Shown here: positions 27,001 to 40,800 of the stretch, piece after piece
Layout: the number at the start of each line of letters is the position of its first letter
How positions within the stretch are numbered: the first letter of the stretch is position 1
From: Gordionus sp. m RMFG-2023
Lineage: Eukaryota > Nematomorpha > Gordioida > Chordodea > Parachordodidae
Assembly: GCF_954871325.1 (NCBI RefSeq)
Contig: NC_088778.1
Coordinates: 25,343,120-25,407,119 of the forward strand
Direction of reading: 5' to 3'
DNA: 64,000 nucleotides
Made by a program: the position numbers and the translations under genes
Notes under the pieces: generated by a model
The model's database searches: none
The model's input: the letters and a program-made list of their open reading frames with translations, nothing else
Told to the model about the DNA's origin: nothing

Positions 27001-27378
27001 CCTACATTAATTATTCAATACAAATTATTTATTCCATGATTCAATATTCAATTCGAAATATTCTATGATTTAATATTCCAATATACAATTATCATTCACA
27101 TTCTATATATTATTCTGATATAAATGATTTATTCCATTATTCATTAATTGATTAACTCTTATTTCAATTATTCCAAAGTTATTTTATTCGAGCTAAATTG
27201 ATGCTGATAATAATTAACAAATAATAATAATTACAAACAATAAAAATAACTACAAATGATAATGAATAATGAGATTACGATGATCAAGATAATGAGAAAT
27301 TGATGAACAAGTTGATATGACCAGCATGATAGGAACAACAGTGACGAATTGACGGGGAGAATAGCTCAAAGATAGAGG

Positions 27379-27649
27379 TGTTGCGAATTAAATATTTATT
27401 ATTTTCCTATTATATTATTTAAATTGATTTGATCGACAAAAAATATTGTATCAATTTTATTATTTTTGTTAAAGGCTATTTTATTTCCCATATTTTTATT
27501 AATCAAATACTTTTAATTACTTTATAAAATACTAAATATATGTAGATTTATATTATTATTAGCATCATTATTTTTTAAATACTATTCGAAATAAATTCTT
27601 GTATAAGTTAAACTCTCTATGTAATAAAGCAAAGACCACACCTTTTCAA
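27379..27649 (+). repeat. 3' LTR of the Gypsy fossil
   Basis: Begins TGTTGCGAATTA after a purine-rich tract and ends near CACACCTTTTCAA. About 271 bp, visibly diverged from the 5' LTR. Confidence 0.8.
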
Positions 27650-27816
27650 AACTTTCATATTAACAAGAAAACAGATTTTTTATATCGCTATTTGAGTATC
27701 TTTTCTTATATAAAGATCAATATTTTTATAACAATCAGTTTTTTTTACTTTCAAATTATATTATAGGAATTTTACCGTTGTTTGATTTAATAAAGATGCT
27801 ACGAACCTTAAATTCC
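27650..27816. repeat. Local duplication, right piece of the occupied copy
   Basis: Starts with the second AACTT and continues 'tcatattaac', 'ttttataacaatcagttt' and 'ttaccgttgtttgatttaat', matching 23170-23355. Confidence 0.65.
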
Positions 27817-28818
27817 CTAAATCTATCACCTTTATTTGAATATTATTTGCTTACATTCAAATTCTTATCAAAAGTCTGATCTTTCATATTTCTTTCTTAT
27901 TAATTTAATTTTGAATTTGTCTTTTTATCGCCTAGTTGGCACCAAATGTAATTTTTTATATTTTTTTTAATTATTATTTTAATCTTATTAATATAGTACT
28001 GCCAACACAACAGTTATTGTTTGTGAATTTATTTCACATTATCCTATAAAAAAAGATAATAAAAGGGATTCGAGCTCCTTAGAAATTTTGTCCATTAGTT
28101 ATAAAAATTGATTATCTAGACATCTTTTACCTAACAATAGTATCAATATTCTATAAATATGAAACATTCTTAAAGAATAAAAGAATTTATATTAATATTC
28201 TCTGTGGATCCAGCTTATCATTATTATACCAACTATTCCATCGGGGGGACACATCAATTGGAATTCTTGTACATCCACTTATAGCCATTATTCTTGCATG
28301 AATTTATGGCTCCTATGCAATTTATTAATCTATCTAAATATTCTAATAGGAAAATGAATCAATTCCCTCTGAATATAGTATTTAATATATGGACTAGGCA
28401 TCATAAATTAAATTTTTTCTTAAAAAATATTATTATTTATATTACGTTCTGGCAGTCGTCGTTCCTCTTCCATGCCTTCATTATATATTTTTTAAATTAC
28501 ATTATTCATTCGATGATAGTAATAGTTCTTTTATGACTTAGAATGAAGAAAATGAATTCAATTAAATTTAAACTTTCCTTTTTAAAGGCTATGTTTTTTT
28601 CTTTCTCAATATGAATTTCATTAAATTATATGTGAATTGGTGAATCCAAATCGGAGCTTCATATAAGAATTAGCATCGGCTCTCACAAGATTAACTCATT
28701 GAAATATTAAGTTATGATATTTTAATAATTTTATAGAATAAATATTACATTACCTTGACTTAAAAAAAAGGTAAATAATTTATTTTTAAAATAATTAAAA
28801 TTTTTTTTTACCTATACC
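27817..28818. other. Upstream region of fucosyltransferase gene 2
   Basis: Mostly AT-rich with no supportable gene. A somewhat GC-richer stretch at 28200-28310 has no product I can recognise. The 20-base block shared with gene 1 lies at 28770-28789. Confidence 0.4.
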
Positions 28819-31800
28819 ATGTTAAATAAATTGCCGACAAACCAAAATATTTTATTTACTAAAAGACGGTGCTATTATATAACAATTGGAATATTTATTA
28901 CAATATTGGTTTTCCAAGATGAACATATTTTCAATTCTTCAAATTTCATAAGAGAAGATTACAAAAAAATTAGCCGAGAAAAGGCATTTTACTCGCCCTC
29001 CGACAACATTACCAAATTAATATCAAATCAAACACGATTTGAATCAAATATATCTCTATTAACCAATGTAACATATGATAAAACTAAAAATATAATATTA
29101 TGGACTGCGTTTCATACTGATATTACATGGGACATCAAAGATCTAGGAAAAGCCCCTTTTAAAGATTGTGAATATACTTCATGTGATATTTCGAACAATA
29201 AATCTTATTTTTCAAATGTAGATGCCCTTTTATTCCATGTAAGGGATATAAAAGGATTCCCATTAAACCGTTCAAATAACCAAATATGGATATTTTTCAA
29301 TATGGTAAAAAAAAAATTTTAATTAAAATTTAGTCTTTAAATTAAATGGTGATAATTGAATTTTTTGATTTACTTTATAAATAAATATATTTCTATATAA
29401 TATATAAAATTTGATATAAATATCTTAATTTAAATATGGAAAGACATATGATGAATTTGTTAATTTAATATTATATTCTCCCCTTCACTATATAATTTAA
29501 TCGGTGGCGGCGAAGTGTTCTTTTTAGTGGCGTTAGTTGGTGTGACAATTTTTCTCAATTTTACGAATTATTTATGTGGAGAACATAATGAATTTTCAGA
29601 GATCCAAACCTAACTATTAATCCGGTATATTAAACTAGATTATTTACAAAATCTAAATTGAACCGTTAAAAAGATTAATTAAGCATCCGAACCTAAACCG
29701 CTAATAAGTTCTAATAATCTATTCTGATTTGTAAGTTTCCTTAGTGTTAAAACGTCATAAGTTACGTCTCCGACCCAAAATTCGGATCATTATTTTGATC
29801 TTGACCCGAGTAGAAGTCGAAAGAAACAAACCTGTCCCAAAATGTGGGTATTTATTTAACCCCGACTTATAGTTGGTGTTTTTTTTCCCACCCAATCTAA
29901 AATGATAGACTAATTTTTTACCCGACATAGATAATTTAATACGAGTTCAATCCTATCCTTATATATATGATTTAAAAACAATGACAATAATTATTAAGTT
30001 AGATAATTATTTAATAAGTAAAACTTAATAAGATAAATATTGATAGATAATATATGATTATTAAATTATATACTATCCATAATTATTTATTAAATGAATA
30101 ATATAGACATAATCTGTAATTATTATAATTACACTAATGATTAATATTAATTTTATTGATTCCGAACTCCAATTATGATTAATTCTTTAATGGTAAATTT
30201 GAATATTTATTTATTTCATAGAATTTTGCAATATTCAATAAATTTGCATATTTCTAAAAAAATAAAATACCCTGTGTTTAAAAATATATGTAACATCTTT
30301 AAAAAAAATGGGATTAGATTATATGTACACGAGTGTTGATAAAGTAACGAGTTACATGTTTGCAAAATAAAGACTATTTTAAGAATGTAAATAATAATTA
30401 TAACTAGTTATCTTTTAACTTTTAACAACGCTAGTGTATACTTATAAAATGAAATATATTAATGTACATAACAGAAATGAAGTCAATTAGCTTGGTTAAA
30501 AATTGATATTAATGCGGAAATAACCATAATTATAAGATTGAATTTTTTTTTAAAAAAAAATATTAAAAATCATTTATAAACTTGTTATGTCATATTAATA
30601 AAAAAAAGGTATCATTTAAAATAAACATATATCATAGACAGTTATTTCCTTGAATGAGGGATAGATAAAATAATTAAATTTACACCCACTCCCCCCTCCC
30701 CGCCCTACCTTACAAATAATAGAATAAACACAGAATTTATTTTTGATTTAAAAAAATACTACTCTCATATTTAATTAAATTATATGATCAAAAGATACCG
30801 GACATTTTTACCCTAATTTTTATACAATATTTATTAATAATATTTATCTCAGAACTAATCCACAACACGGAATAAAATTATTAAAAAATTGGCTCAATCG
30901 CAAAAAAGATTAAATTTTTATTTATGAACGACATTTTGATTAACTTTTTATATCATTATAAAATTTTTAATTTTTACATTTTATTGTGATTTACATACCG
31001 GTTTATATAGCTATAATATTTCTTAACCGTATTATATTCGCTCTTAACATTTTGTTGATATTTTATTATTTGCGTTTGAAATTATCATATTTTCAAATAT
31101 GATTGGTTTTAATAAATTTTATAAGATGATGAGTTCTAATAAATTTTTATTACCCCACAAAAATTCATTTCAATATAAAAAAAATTATGCCCCCTGTAGA
31201 AAATTCTTAGCTATGTGCCTGCTATGACATTATAGCTTGATAAACTAATCATTTAAAAAAACACCATATTTTCTTCTGGATTATATATTTGAAAGAAACC
31301 TTATACCCATTGTCGCGTAAGGCATAAAAACGCCAATTTTAAAAATTCGGTTTTGAACCACCTTATAGCGACTTCTTATATTGGCTCGATTATTTTAATA
31401 TTTGACACCGTAAATTTAATATACTTATTTTTAAATTGCGAGATGGTTAATAAAACTTCTGTTAAGGCGAGGCTAGTGGTATGCTGATATCAATTTTTAA
31501 ATATCCAACAAAGCCTTTCTAATATTTTGACAGAATTGTTAGTAATTTACATATATCGAAATAAAACATTGACTTTCTTACAATTAATATCTTAAATCTT
31601 TATTTTGATATTATTTTCTAATTAAATTATTATAATATGATTTGGAAAAATAAATATAATATAATTAGTTTAGTTTAGTTTAATAATTCAATATGAAGGC
31701 GTAGGAGGTTTATTTAAAATTAAAACATAAAATTTTGGGAAATTTAAAACATCTGAGAATATCCCTGAAAAATTAATTATTAAATAATTCTTTACATATA

Positions 31801-34800
31801 TTACAAAAACATAATATGATTATGATAGGAGTCTCCTGTTCACACTTACGGAAATCTGACCTCTTACGATTATATCTTCAATTGGACCATTACCTATTTA
31901 CCACAATCGGATATATACAACCCATATAATTCCACTGCTATGAAACGCAAATCCAAAGTTAGGAATACCAACAATATAAACTATTCGTACGGCAAGATAG
32001 AGTTGGCTATCATTGTCGTGAGCAATTGCAACACAAATAACAACCGACTTGGTGAGATCAATTTATTTTATTTCAAAGGGTTTGTCTTACCTAGCTATTT
32101 TTATTTTAAGGGCACCGTCTGGTTTACACGCAAAAAATTTTTCCCCCTTGTTTAAATGATTCGTTCTGCTTACAATCGGTGTTGATAAATTATATATTTT
32201 GTCTAACCCTTAGAAGGTCATGATCTTAATTTGATACCACTTACAAAGTAATTTCCACTCGAGAAAAGTAATTTTCATTAAATCATCTAAATATTAAAAT
32301 TAAATTTACTAATTAAGTTTTGTCTTATTTACAATAGGAACTAATACAATTTAGCATTTAAAAACACCAATATTAATAAAATAAGATTTTATATTTTTAA
32401 AGCTATAAACATATTGACTAAATAAGATGGAGATGCACTCAGTGGAAGGTACACTTTTACTTATAATTTTAAAATTTCTACGCCTTAAAATATGGGTAGG
32501 GTATGATATTTAATACTATAATAAAAACAAAAATTGATCGTTTTTATCCCTTGAAAGGGTCAAATGAAAGGAATCTACAATAAGGCCAAGGCCTGATCAG
32601 GGTTAGTAAGGATAGTATAGATAGAAAGAACTGCATAAAGGTGCTAGAGTCGTTTTACTCCAAAAGTATAAAGCTAAATTCCACCATTTTTAAATTCTTT
32701 AAAGAAAAGATTCTTCATATCCTCAGCTCGACTTCACCATAAGCATATAATATAATTTTAACTAGAGTTATATTATAAAGAAATTGCGTATACAAGCTAT
32801 ACCTAATAATAGATACTATGGTATACGCCTATTCACCAATCTTGTCACCAATAAATTACATGAGACTGTTTAATTAGTTATTCAAAAATAGTACAACTTA
32901 TTTTATTTTGCTATATAAATAAGTTATACAAATTATTTTAACCACTATCAAGAAAAATATTAAGCTTTTATATAAATCTTTCAAAGCCAAATTAAATATT
33001 TATGGAATTCAAAGTTAATCAAATATTGTAAGTGGTAGGGAACAGATATATGTACAAAATAAAACGGACTCTAGAAGCTATAAGTACTGATGTGTATATT
33101 AGATTAGGCTTAATATAAGGGAGGGATGAGATTAGCATTTTAAAAAAACATAACCCAAAATATATATTAATATTAAATCCCATCTTTGTGAGATCATCAG
33201 TTTTAGCTGAAATAGCTTGCCTTAATTCTATTATAAAGGTAGGAGTTAAAAGGGGTGGATACTATCGCTGAGGTATCAATTCAACATTTTTCACTGAATT
33301 TTTGCTCTTCGACTACTGAAAATTGGTAGGATATACGGATTTCTGGTGGAAGCATTGAGTGGATCTACTGGAGTGTAAGCAAGGAGCTACACTCTTTTTA
33401 TGAAATTATTGAAATTTTATCGGAAACACATATCGTGAAGAATAGTGGTGGTTTAAATAAAAAAAATTTCATTGCGAAATTTTTAATAACCATAATAACA
33501 ACTGCCTTATTTTTCTGTTATAGAAACCAACATCATGTTGTACCTTTTAATTAAAAAAGATAGTCGTAATGGATTTACTAATAAACAATATAATGTAAAT
33601 TAAAAATTTATAGTAATATATTTATAAAAATGTTTTAAAAAAAATTAATTTTAACAAATAATTGAGTTCCTAAAAAGGAATAATAGTTAAATTTGAAGAT
33701 ATAAATGTGTATGTTCTATCTGAGGAATAGGAATTCCCTTGGTTCAGATGTTCAGATTTTTTTAAAAAAAATGAAAGGAACAAACTGTCCATTGATAGAT
33801 ATAGCTATTGGTCAGTCAAAATATAAAATTACTGAGGCTTTAATATGAAAATTTCAATAATCCCTGTATTTATAAATAATTATTATATTTCTAAATGTAG
33901 CGAAATATCTTTTCTATCTCTCAAATTTGAGTCTTAGGATTTTATTTTTATTCACGGTGGAGGGTTTAACAGGAATTATTTTAAGCTTTTTATCCCTGGA
34001 TCTCATCATGATACTTTGTCCTATCCATAGAAGCAATATTCTCTATTTTTGCGGGGGTTATACATTTAATACCGTTAGTCTTAGGGGTTTCAACCTCTAT
34101 AAAAATTAGCTCACCTCATTTTTAACCTTTATAGGATTAAATTTAATCTTTTTCCTCCATTTCTTCCTGGTCATAACAAAACTGTAATTAGTTTACCATA
34201 ACAATATATATCAAATTAAAAAGATTTATTTTTTCTTTACAAAAAATGGTATAATAATATATTCAATTTTAAAAAAAATGTTTAAGAATTAATCGTGGAA
34301 TTTCAAATTCATCTAGATTCAATCCAAGATAACAGTATATAATAATTTCTTTATCTTTATATAAATATGCATCCATATTGAATTTACTTAGGTTTGTACA
34401 TCCGTAAAATTTTAAAATTGTACATGTTGGAATCTAACTCCAAAAAGATTTTTGGACTGTGCCGGACAACTTGTATAAAGTATTTTTACGGGACAGGTCT
34501 GAAGTTTAATTAAACAATTGGGTAATAATTATCCTTCATAATAAATTATTCGAGCCGAAAATCCTTTTCAAAAATTTTCCACGGTTCGGCCTCTAATTTA
34601 GATTTATTATGTCAAATTAAAGCAATAGTTGTTATATTATAATCAGGTTTGTTGAATTGCAACTTCTGAAGAATTATGCAAAGAGAAGCACATTGTATGA
34701 TATTTTATCACTTCCTAAAAAATTGATATAGAGCTCTTCAATTAAATATTATCGATATTCTTTTCTGTCAAATATTTGTGGAGAGAATAAATTTTCTGAT

Positions 34801-37800
34801 TGAAAACATTGATTAATGTCACTGTTATATAGCAATATATAAAAATTTCTAAAAATAAATTAACTTAAAAAGAATTAGGTTCAAAAGGTTCAAACCGTTT
34901 CACAAACCTTATTAAAGGCTTGGTGAGATTTTTTTTAATGGTTTAGGTTCAAATAATAAAGGCTAATACCAGTTTAACGGTGAGGTTTGGATATCTGGTT
35001 ATAATTAAAATTACATCTAAGTTGACGATGACAAATTGGATGGTGGAGCTGGTTTATTCTTAGGTCCATTTTAAGCATATTGCTTTTTGTTATAATATTG
35101 CTATAATGATGTTATTTATATTGTTAAAATAATGTGATCAGTCAGTGGCGTAGCTAGGGAGGTGGGTTTGTGTTTGGACTCCAGCCAGACTAAATAAATT
35201 CACTACTGAATTTTCTTCAATTTTTCTATAATTATAATGATATATTTTGTTATGAAATGCGTAATGGTTACATTTATCGTATAGTAGGAGAAATGCGCCA
35301 TAATTGGCCATGTTTGAAGACTGGCCACCACCCTTTAACTTTTTGTCTATTGGACCGATATCTCTCAAAATTGGTCAAAATGTGTATATTTATGATATGT
35401 ACCTAACCTAAGTTCATTTATTGAATAGAGCAATCCAATAAAAAATATCTCAAATAAACTCTTTTTAGTACCTCTTTCTGGAAAAATCACATTACACATT
35501 TTTTTATTTGGTGAAAATATTACCAATTTAGATTACTGATATTTTATATAAATATTATCCGGCATTTAGCATTATTCACACAAAAAATTAGACTTTAATA
35601 TCTAATAGACATATAAAGGCGCCTAATAATAATAGAGAGGTGAGAATTGTCTGGCCATGTATTGATTGGCCACAATTCGCACATTCACATATTCATGAAA
35701 GGAAAAGCTCGTGCAAAACAACATTCGGTGATATTTCAAATGAAGAACAAGTTTAAGAATGTTTAACAAATAGATAATTAAGATATTAATTTATAATATT
35801 ATCATTAAATAGATGGTGATAAATTGAGATAATACTAATTAAATTAGTGTATAATTAATTTTTTATATAACAAAAAAATGTAGAAATATTAACATAGGTC
35901 TTTTACAAATATTTCATATTGTATTATTTTATATTTGGCCATAAAAACAGAGGAAGCTCTAACTTACCACCATAATATTATAATTCAGATTAGCCGTTTT
36001 ATATATTCCCTTCTTTCAAGATTTGTTTGGTTAGCCAAATTTTTCCATAATGGCTCCTTCTATCATAGATTATTTAAAGTAAGCAAGTTATTATATAAAA
36101 AAATAAATATATATGTATATTAGAAACACTTTAGATAGTTTTTGATCAAAATACTTTACCCCAGTTAGTATATTATATTGGAATAGCTTACAAAATGCCT
36201 TTAATTTTTTTTACTTTTGTTATTTATTAATACGAATGTATGTGTCGTAATTTTTAAAGGGATCATGACTATCCGGGATCTACACGGGATTTAAAGGGAT
36301 CCCTTTAAAATTTCAATTTTTTAAAGGATAAAGAACTATACAGCATTATCACGTTTTAATCGTGATAATTGTGAATCTTATTTTAAAAGCGTTTTCCACG
36401 AGTTTCATTGCGTTTTTTAATTTTATTGTTATTCATTAATTTTCAATGTTGTTTTTATTGGCCTTATGATATAAGATATGTCTAATATAGGGTATCAATC
36501 GATAGCTAATCAAAAGATCTGTTGAACTAGAGGTCAATCTTTCCCCCATAATGGGCGGGTCTAGGTCTTGGGGGGTCAGAAATATTTTTATTAACACAAA
36601 ATATCGATATGGGTATCAAATAAAAGCTAATTTTAATATGGTTTGACTGAAAGTCTTTATTCTTGATATTGATAGGTATGACTTGGTCTGGGGGGTGGGG
36701 GTGGAGGGGAGGGGGTGTAAAAAATAATTTTTTTTGATATCAAATAAAAGCTAATTTTAATATCGTTTGATTGAAAGTCTTCAATCTTGGTCTTGATGGG
36801 TATGACTTGGTCTTGGGGGTGGAGATGGGGGGGGATGTAAATTTTTTTGACATGGGTATCAAATAAAAGCTAATTTTAATATGGGTTGACTGAAAGTCTT
36901 CATTTTTGATCTGGGGATGGGGGGAGTGTGTATGGAGGGGTGGGGGTGTACAATTTGATATGGGTATCAAATAAAAGCTCATTTAAATATCTTTAGATTG
37001 AAAGTATTCATTTTTTGTCTTGATGGTGCCAGGCCCTAGACATATTAGCAAAATGTCTAGTTGGATAGAATTTACAGAAATAAGAGAATGAAGAAAAAAC
37101 AATTTTTAAAATCTTTTTTCGGTTCCAATCCTGGACTTGAAATATATAATTTGCAGTGTTCTATATTAGCACGATATTCCATAGCTATTTTTTAGTATCG
37201 ATATCTTTAGCGTGCAACATATTTTTAAAAAGAGAGATAACGGTAGCTCGTTACTATATAATAGCAAAAATTATTATAATAATTTTATAATTAATTCGAA
37301 AATCATAATCTTTTTATTTATTAAAATTTAAATTTACATTTAAAAATATGCATTGTAAATATATTTTTCAAAAATATAAAAATTTTTAAATGTCAACAGT
37401 AGTGATTGATAATGAAAATAATTTTGGTACAGATCATATCGACAAAGGAATATCCCTTGAAAATGATGAATATGATTTCCTTTTCCTAAATTCACAAACT
37501 ATTTTAATCTCGATAAAAAAATTAACACAGGGTATAAATTTTTCTATAAGATGTGGCCGAGGTTTTATCATCAAAAGTTGCTTCAAAGGTAATATATCAA
37601 ACAAAAATATATCTTTAAAAAAAAAATTAGAAAATCTATAATGTTTTTGAGTTAGATGAGTTTATGTGATTTTATGGCCTAGTCTAAACATGCTATATTT
37701 CAACTGGCCATAAAATAGTGCGCTACATTTAAAAAAAAATTTCTACCCCCCCCCCCCCTCTACCTCCATCTCCCAGACCAAGTCATACCCATCAATACCA

Positions 37801-40800
37801 AGAATAAAGACTTTCAGTCAAACCAAATAAAAATTAGCTTTTATTTGATACCCATATCAAAAAAATATTTTTTTAAACCACATCCCCCCCCCCCCCAGAC
37901 CAAGTCATACCTATCAAGACAAAGTATGAAGACTTTCAGTCAAACCATATTAAAATTAGCTTTTATTTGTTACCCATATCAAAAAAAAAAAAATTTACAC
38001 CCCACCCACCCCTCAGACCAAGTCATACTCATCAAGACCAAGAATAAAGACTTTCAGTCAAACCATATAAAAATTAGCTTTTATTTGAAACCCATATCGA
38101 TATTTTATGTTGATAAAAATATATTCGACCCCCCCCCTTAAGGCCTAGACCCGCCCAGTATGGGGGAGAGATTGACCTCCAGTTGAATAGACCTTTTGAT
38201 TAGCTATCGATTGATACTCTATATTACACATACCTTTCATCATAAGGCCAAAAAAACAACATTGAAAATTAATGAATAACAATAAAATTAAAAAACGCAT
38301 CGAAATGCGTGGAAAACGCTTTTAAAATAAGATCCCTCTTTATCACGATTAAAACGTGATAATACCGTATTATCATTCCTTAACTTAGAACCCTAATTTT
38401 TTATTTATCCCTTTAAATCCCTTGAAGATCCCGGATACTCATGATCCCTTTAAAAATTACGACATATGCATAATAAATAAAAATGTGAAAATTTGAATGC
38501 TAGTCAGGGTTTGCCGATATCAATGTAAAAAGTATACAAGATATGAAAATGAAATCCTGGCCCAAATTTTGTGTAGGGGTGGGGAATATAAAGGCAATAA
38601 AAATTATTTGGCTGAGCTCCCGCTAGGGACGCCACTGTTAAAATTTAATTAACCATTAAAATCGAATATAATATCTATCAACATTATCTATAATATTATC
38701 ACATTTTATGATCGCCCGTCGTTCATCTCTTATAAATTTTATACTAAAAAATATAAATGGAAAAATGTTAAATATTCACATAATTTTTTAATCAGTTAAA
38801 TTATTATTTTTATGAATAAATTAGAATTAAATATTGTGTCGTGTTGCCCCAAATCTAGAATGGATATTGAATGTTTTGGCCAAAATCACGAAAATAAAAA
38901 AAATCACGAGAATGTAAAAAAAATAAAGAAAATATTTAGCCAATATCTCGAAAATGAAAAAAATCACAAAAATTTTAATAAAAATATGGGGATTATTTGG
39001 CCAAAATCATTAAAATGAAAAAAATCACGTGAATGTAAAAAAAAGAAACTATTTGGCCAAAATCACGTGAATGTAAAAAAAATAAAGAAAATATTTGGCC
39101 AAAACAAGAATGTAAAAAAAAATATAGGAAATATTTGGCCAAAATCAGTAAAATAAAAAAATCACGTGAATTTAAAAAAAAATAAAGAAAATATTTGGCC
39201 AAAATACCTAAAATTAAAAAAATCACACGAGAATGTGAAAAAAAATATAGGAAATATTTGGCCAAGATCACTAAAATGAAAAAAATCAAGAAAGATATTT
39301 GGCAAAAATCATGAAAATGATTAAAAAATTTGTTGATAAAAACTTCCAGTTTCTGAGCAAAGATTGCAATTAGATAATTGAGCATCTCTAATTAATTAAT
39401 ACATATCAGATATTTAGAATCCTTATTAAATTTGCAATATAATGATATTATACCGATATATAATATTTACCTTAAAAAAAATTTTTTTAAATTTTAAAAA
39501 TATATTAATATATAGTCAGAATCCATCAAATTTGCAGTTTAATGGTGAATAATATATTGATAAATAATATTTAGTTTTTGAAAAAAATATTATTTGATTA
39601 AAAAAATTTATAAAAACTTTAAGAAAATAGAGAAATTCATATATGTATATATTTAGAATCTCGATAAAATTGGCAATCTAATGGACGTACATATCGATAT
39701 ATAATATTTAGTTTAAAAAAAATTAATTAAATATATTAGTACAATAAAATTAGCAGTTTGATCATTATTATATGTATATTATTTTAGGTTTTCACAATTT
39801 TCTTTCTAAAAATTTAATATTTTTAGCAATAGGGGAATAAATCCTTACAATTTTGATAAAATGTTAAGCATATTAAAAGGGATATTTAAGATCGGTATTT
39901 TTGATATATTTTAATTTGGAGATAAATTGTAGCACTATAATTACAATTTTTAGAGTTGTACACTATAAAGCCGAATAAATGAATTTTCGATAACTTTAGG
40001 TAAAATATCACAAATATAATTAATAAAGAAATGTAAATTTATGCGTTATTTTTTTAAAAAATTCATCCCGCTTAGAGTAGTGTTGTTAAAAAGAAACCGA
40101 TTAAGATATCAGCTAAACAAATATTATTTAAGTATCGAGATTTGGCAAATAGATGTCCAAGTATTCTAGCAATGAGCAACATCTTTAGACTTACATAATG
40201 TTATTTTGATTATGATCTTAATCGGTATTTTAAAATCAACCTGAATAGGGCTTTTTAACAACACTAGCTGAGAGGTTATTTCGTTAAATTAAAATTTGAT
40301 GTTTAAAATAGACAAAATTAATAAAATATTATTTTACTAAAATCGTTATTGCGCGCAGTATTCTTTATCTTTGTTAAATATACTGAGATAAAATTATTTT
40401 TATTTTAGATAACGGGCTTTTTAAAAATTAAATTTTATATCGTTCCATCATATTCTTATATGGTGATGATTAACAAATAAGAATATTAAACGGATTAAAT
40501 AGGATTATTGTATAAAATGCAAGTGTAAATCATATATTATAATTCTCATGAGCAACCAACTGAAATCCTTAAAACAATAAGTTATTAGTGGTTACATATA
40601 GTAAGAATATGATATACAGTCTGGTGGATAATATTTTCTATTTTCGATGAAAGCCCACAAACATACAGACGCACCAATTTCACTTTTTTTAGCCCATACC
40701 AAAACATACATTAACACTAAAAATAATGCAGAATATTAATATTTATTGGTGAAGATATTTAATATTATTTTTTGGATTAATAAAATATAATTGAAAAATA

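Larger units (their letters stand above)
23766..27649 (+). mobile_element. Ty3/Gypsy retrotransposon fossil with both LTRs
   Basis: Old LTR retrotransposon of about 3.9 kb. Ends: LTRs at 23766-24043 and 27379-27649, flanked by AACTT on each side (23761-23765 and 27650-27654). A candidate primer-binding site starts near 24045 (TGGCGG...), and a purine-rich tract precedes the 3' LTR. Parts seen in order: a gag-like N- and R-rich region (about 25034-25690), an RNase H piece (about 25695-25850, with DHKPLIYIF and a QKWNIAMGDYDF-like segment), an integrase zinc region (about 26110-26205) and an integrase core (about 26265-26610, with HIDYTGPFF-like and AYHQSNGHIEKM segments). It is heavily broken, with many breaks. 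The visible divergence between its two LTRs points to considerable age. Confidence 0.85.
32595..34240. other. 1.65-kb block present only in copy 2 of the intron
   Basis: Intron 2 of both genes aligns up to 'gatctacaata' (15310 in copy 1, 32580 in copy 2) and again from 'aaaatgtttaagatttaatc'-like sequence (15363 and 34278). Copy 2 carries this extra block between them. It contains the COX1-like fragment at 33895-34180, an unexplained open segment at 32606-32744 and otherwise nondescript AT-rich DNA. Confidence 0.6.

Noticed and set aside
28200-28536. GC-richer stretch and 80-codon frame resembling a mitochondrial fragment
   Set aside because: I could not match any mitochondrial protein in any frame; the resemblance is only hydrophobic composition.
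33120-33300. Short coding-like run on the - strand (IELRQAISAKTDDLTKMGF)
   Set aside because: Only about 25 codons, with no convincing splice partner and no recognised family.
36740-38141. Open frames with histidine/proline-rich repeats
   Set aside because: They translate the tandem units and poly-C runs in the arms of the foldback-like element and have no protein-like variation.
35143-38640. CAGTGGCGT at 35143 and its inverse ending near 38638 as ends of one large hAT element
   Set aside because: The left end has a counterpart in copy 1 of the intron (about 18535), the eight bases outside do not match, and the interior is occupied by another element. It could be two separate relics.
38993-39385. 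130-codon open frame rich in Phe/Ile/Leu on the - strand, looks like a membrane protein
   Set aside because: It is a translation of the minisatellite at 38878-39313; the repeated FLYFFSHSRD-type residues come from the DNA repeat.
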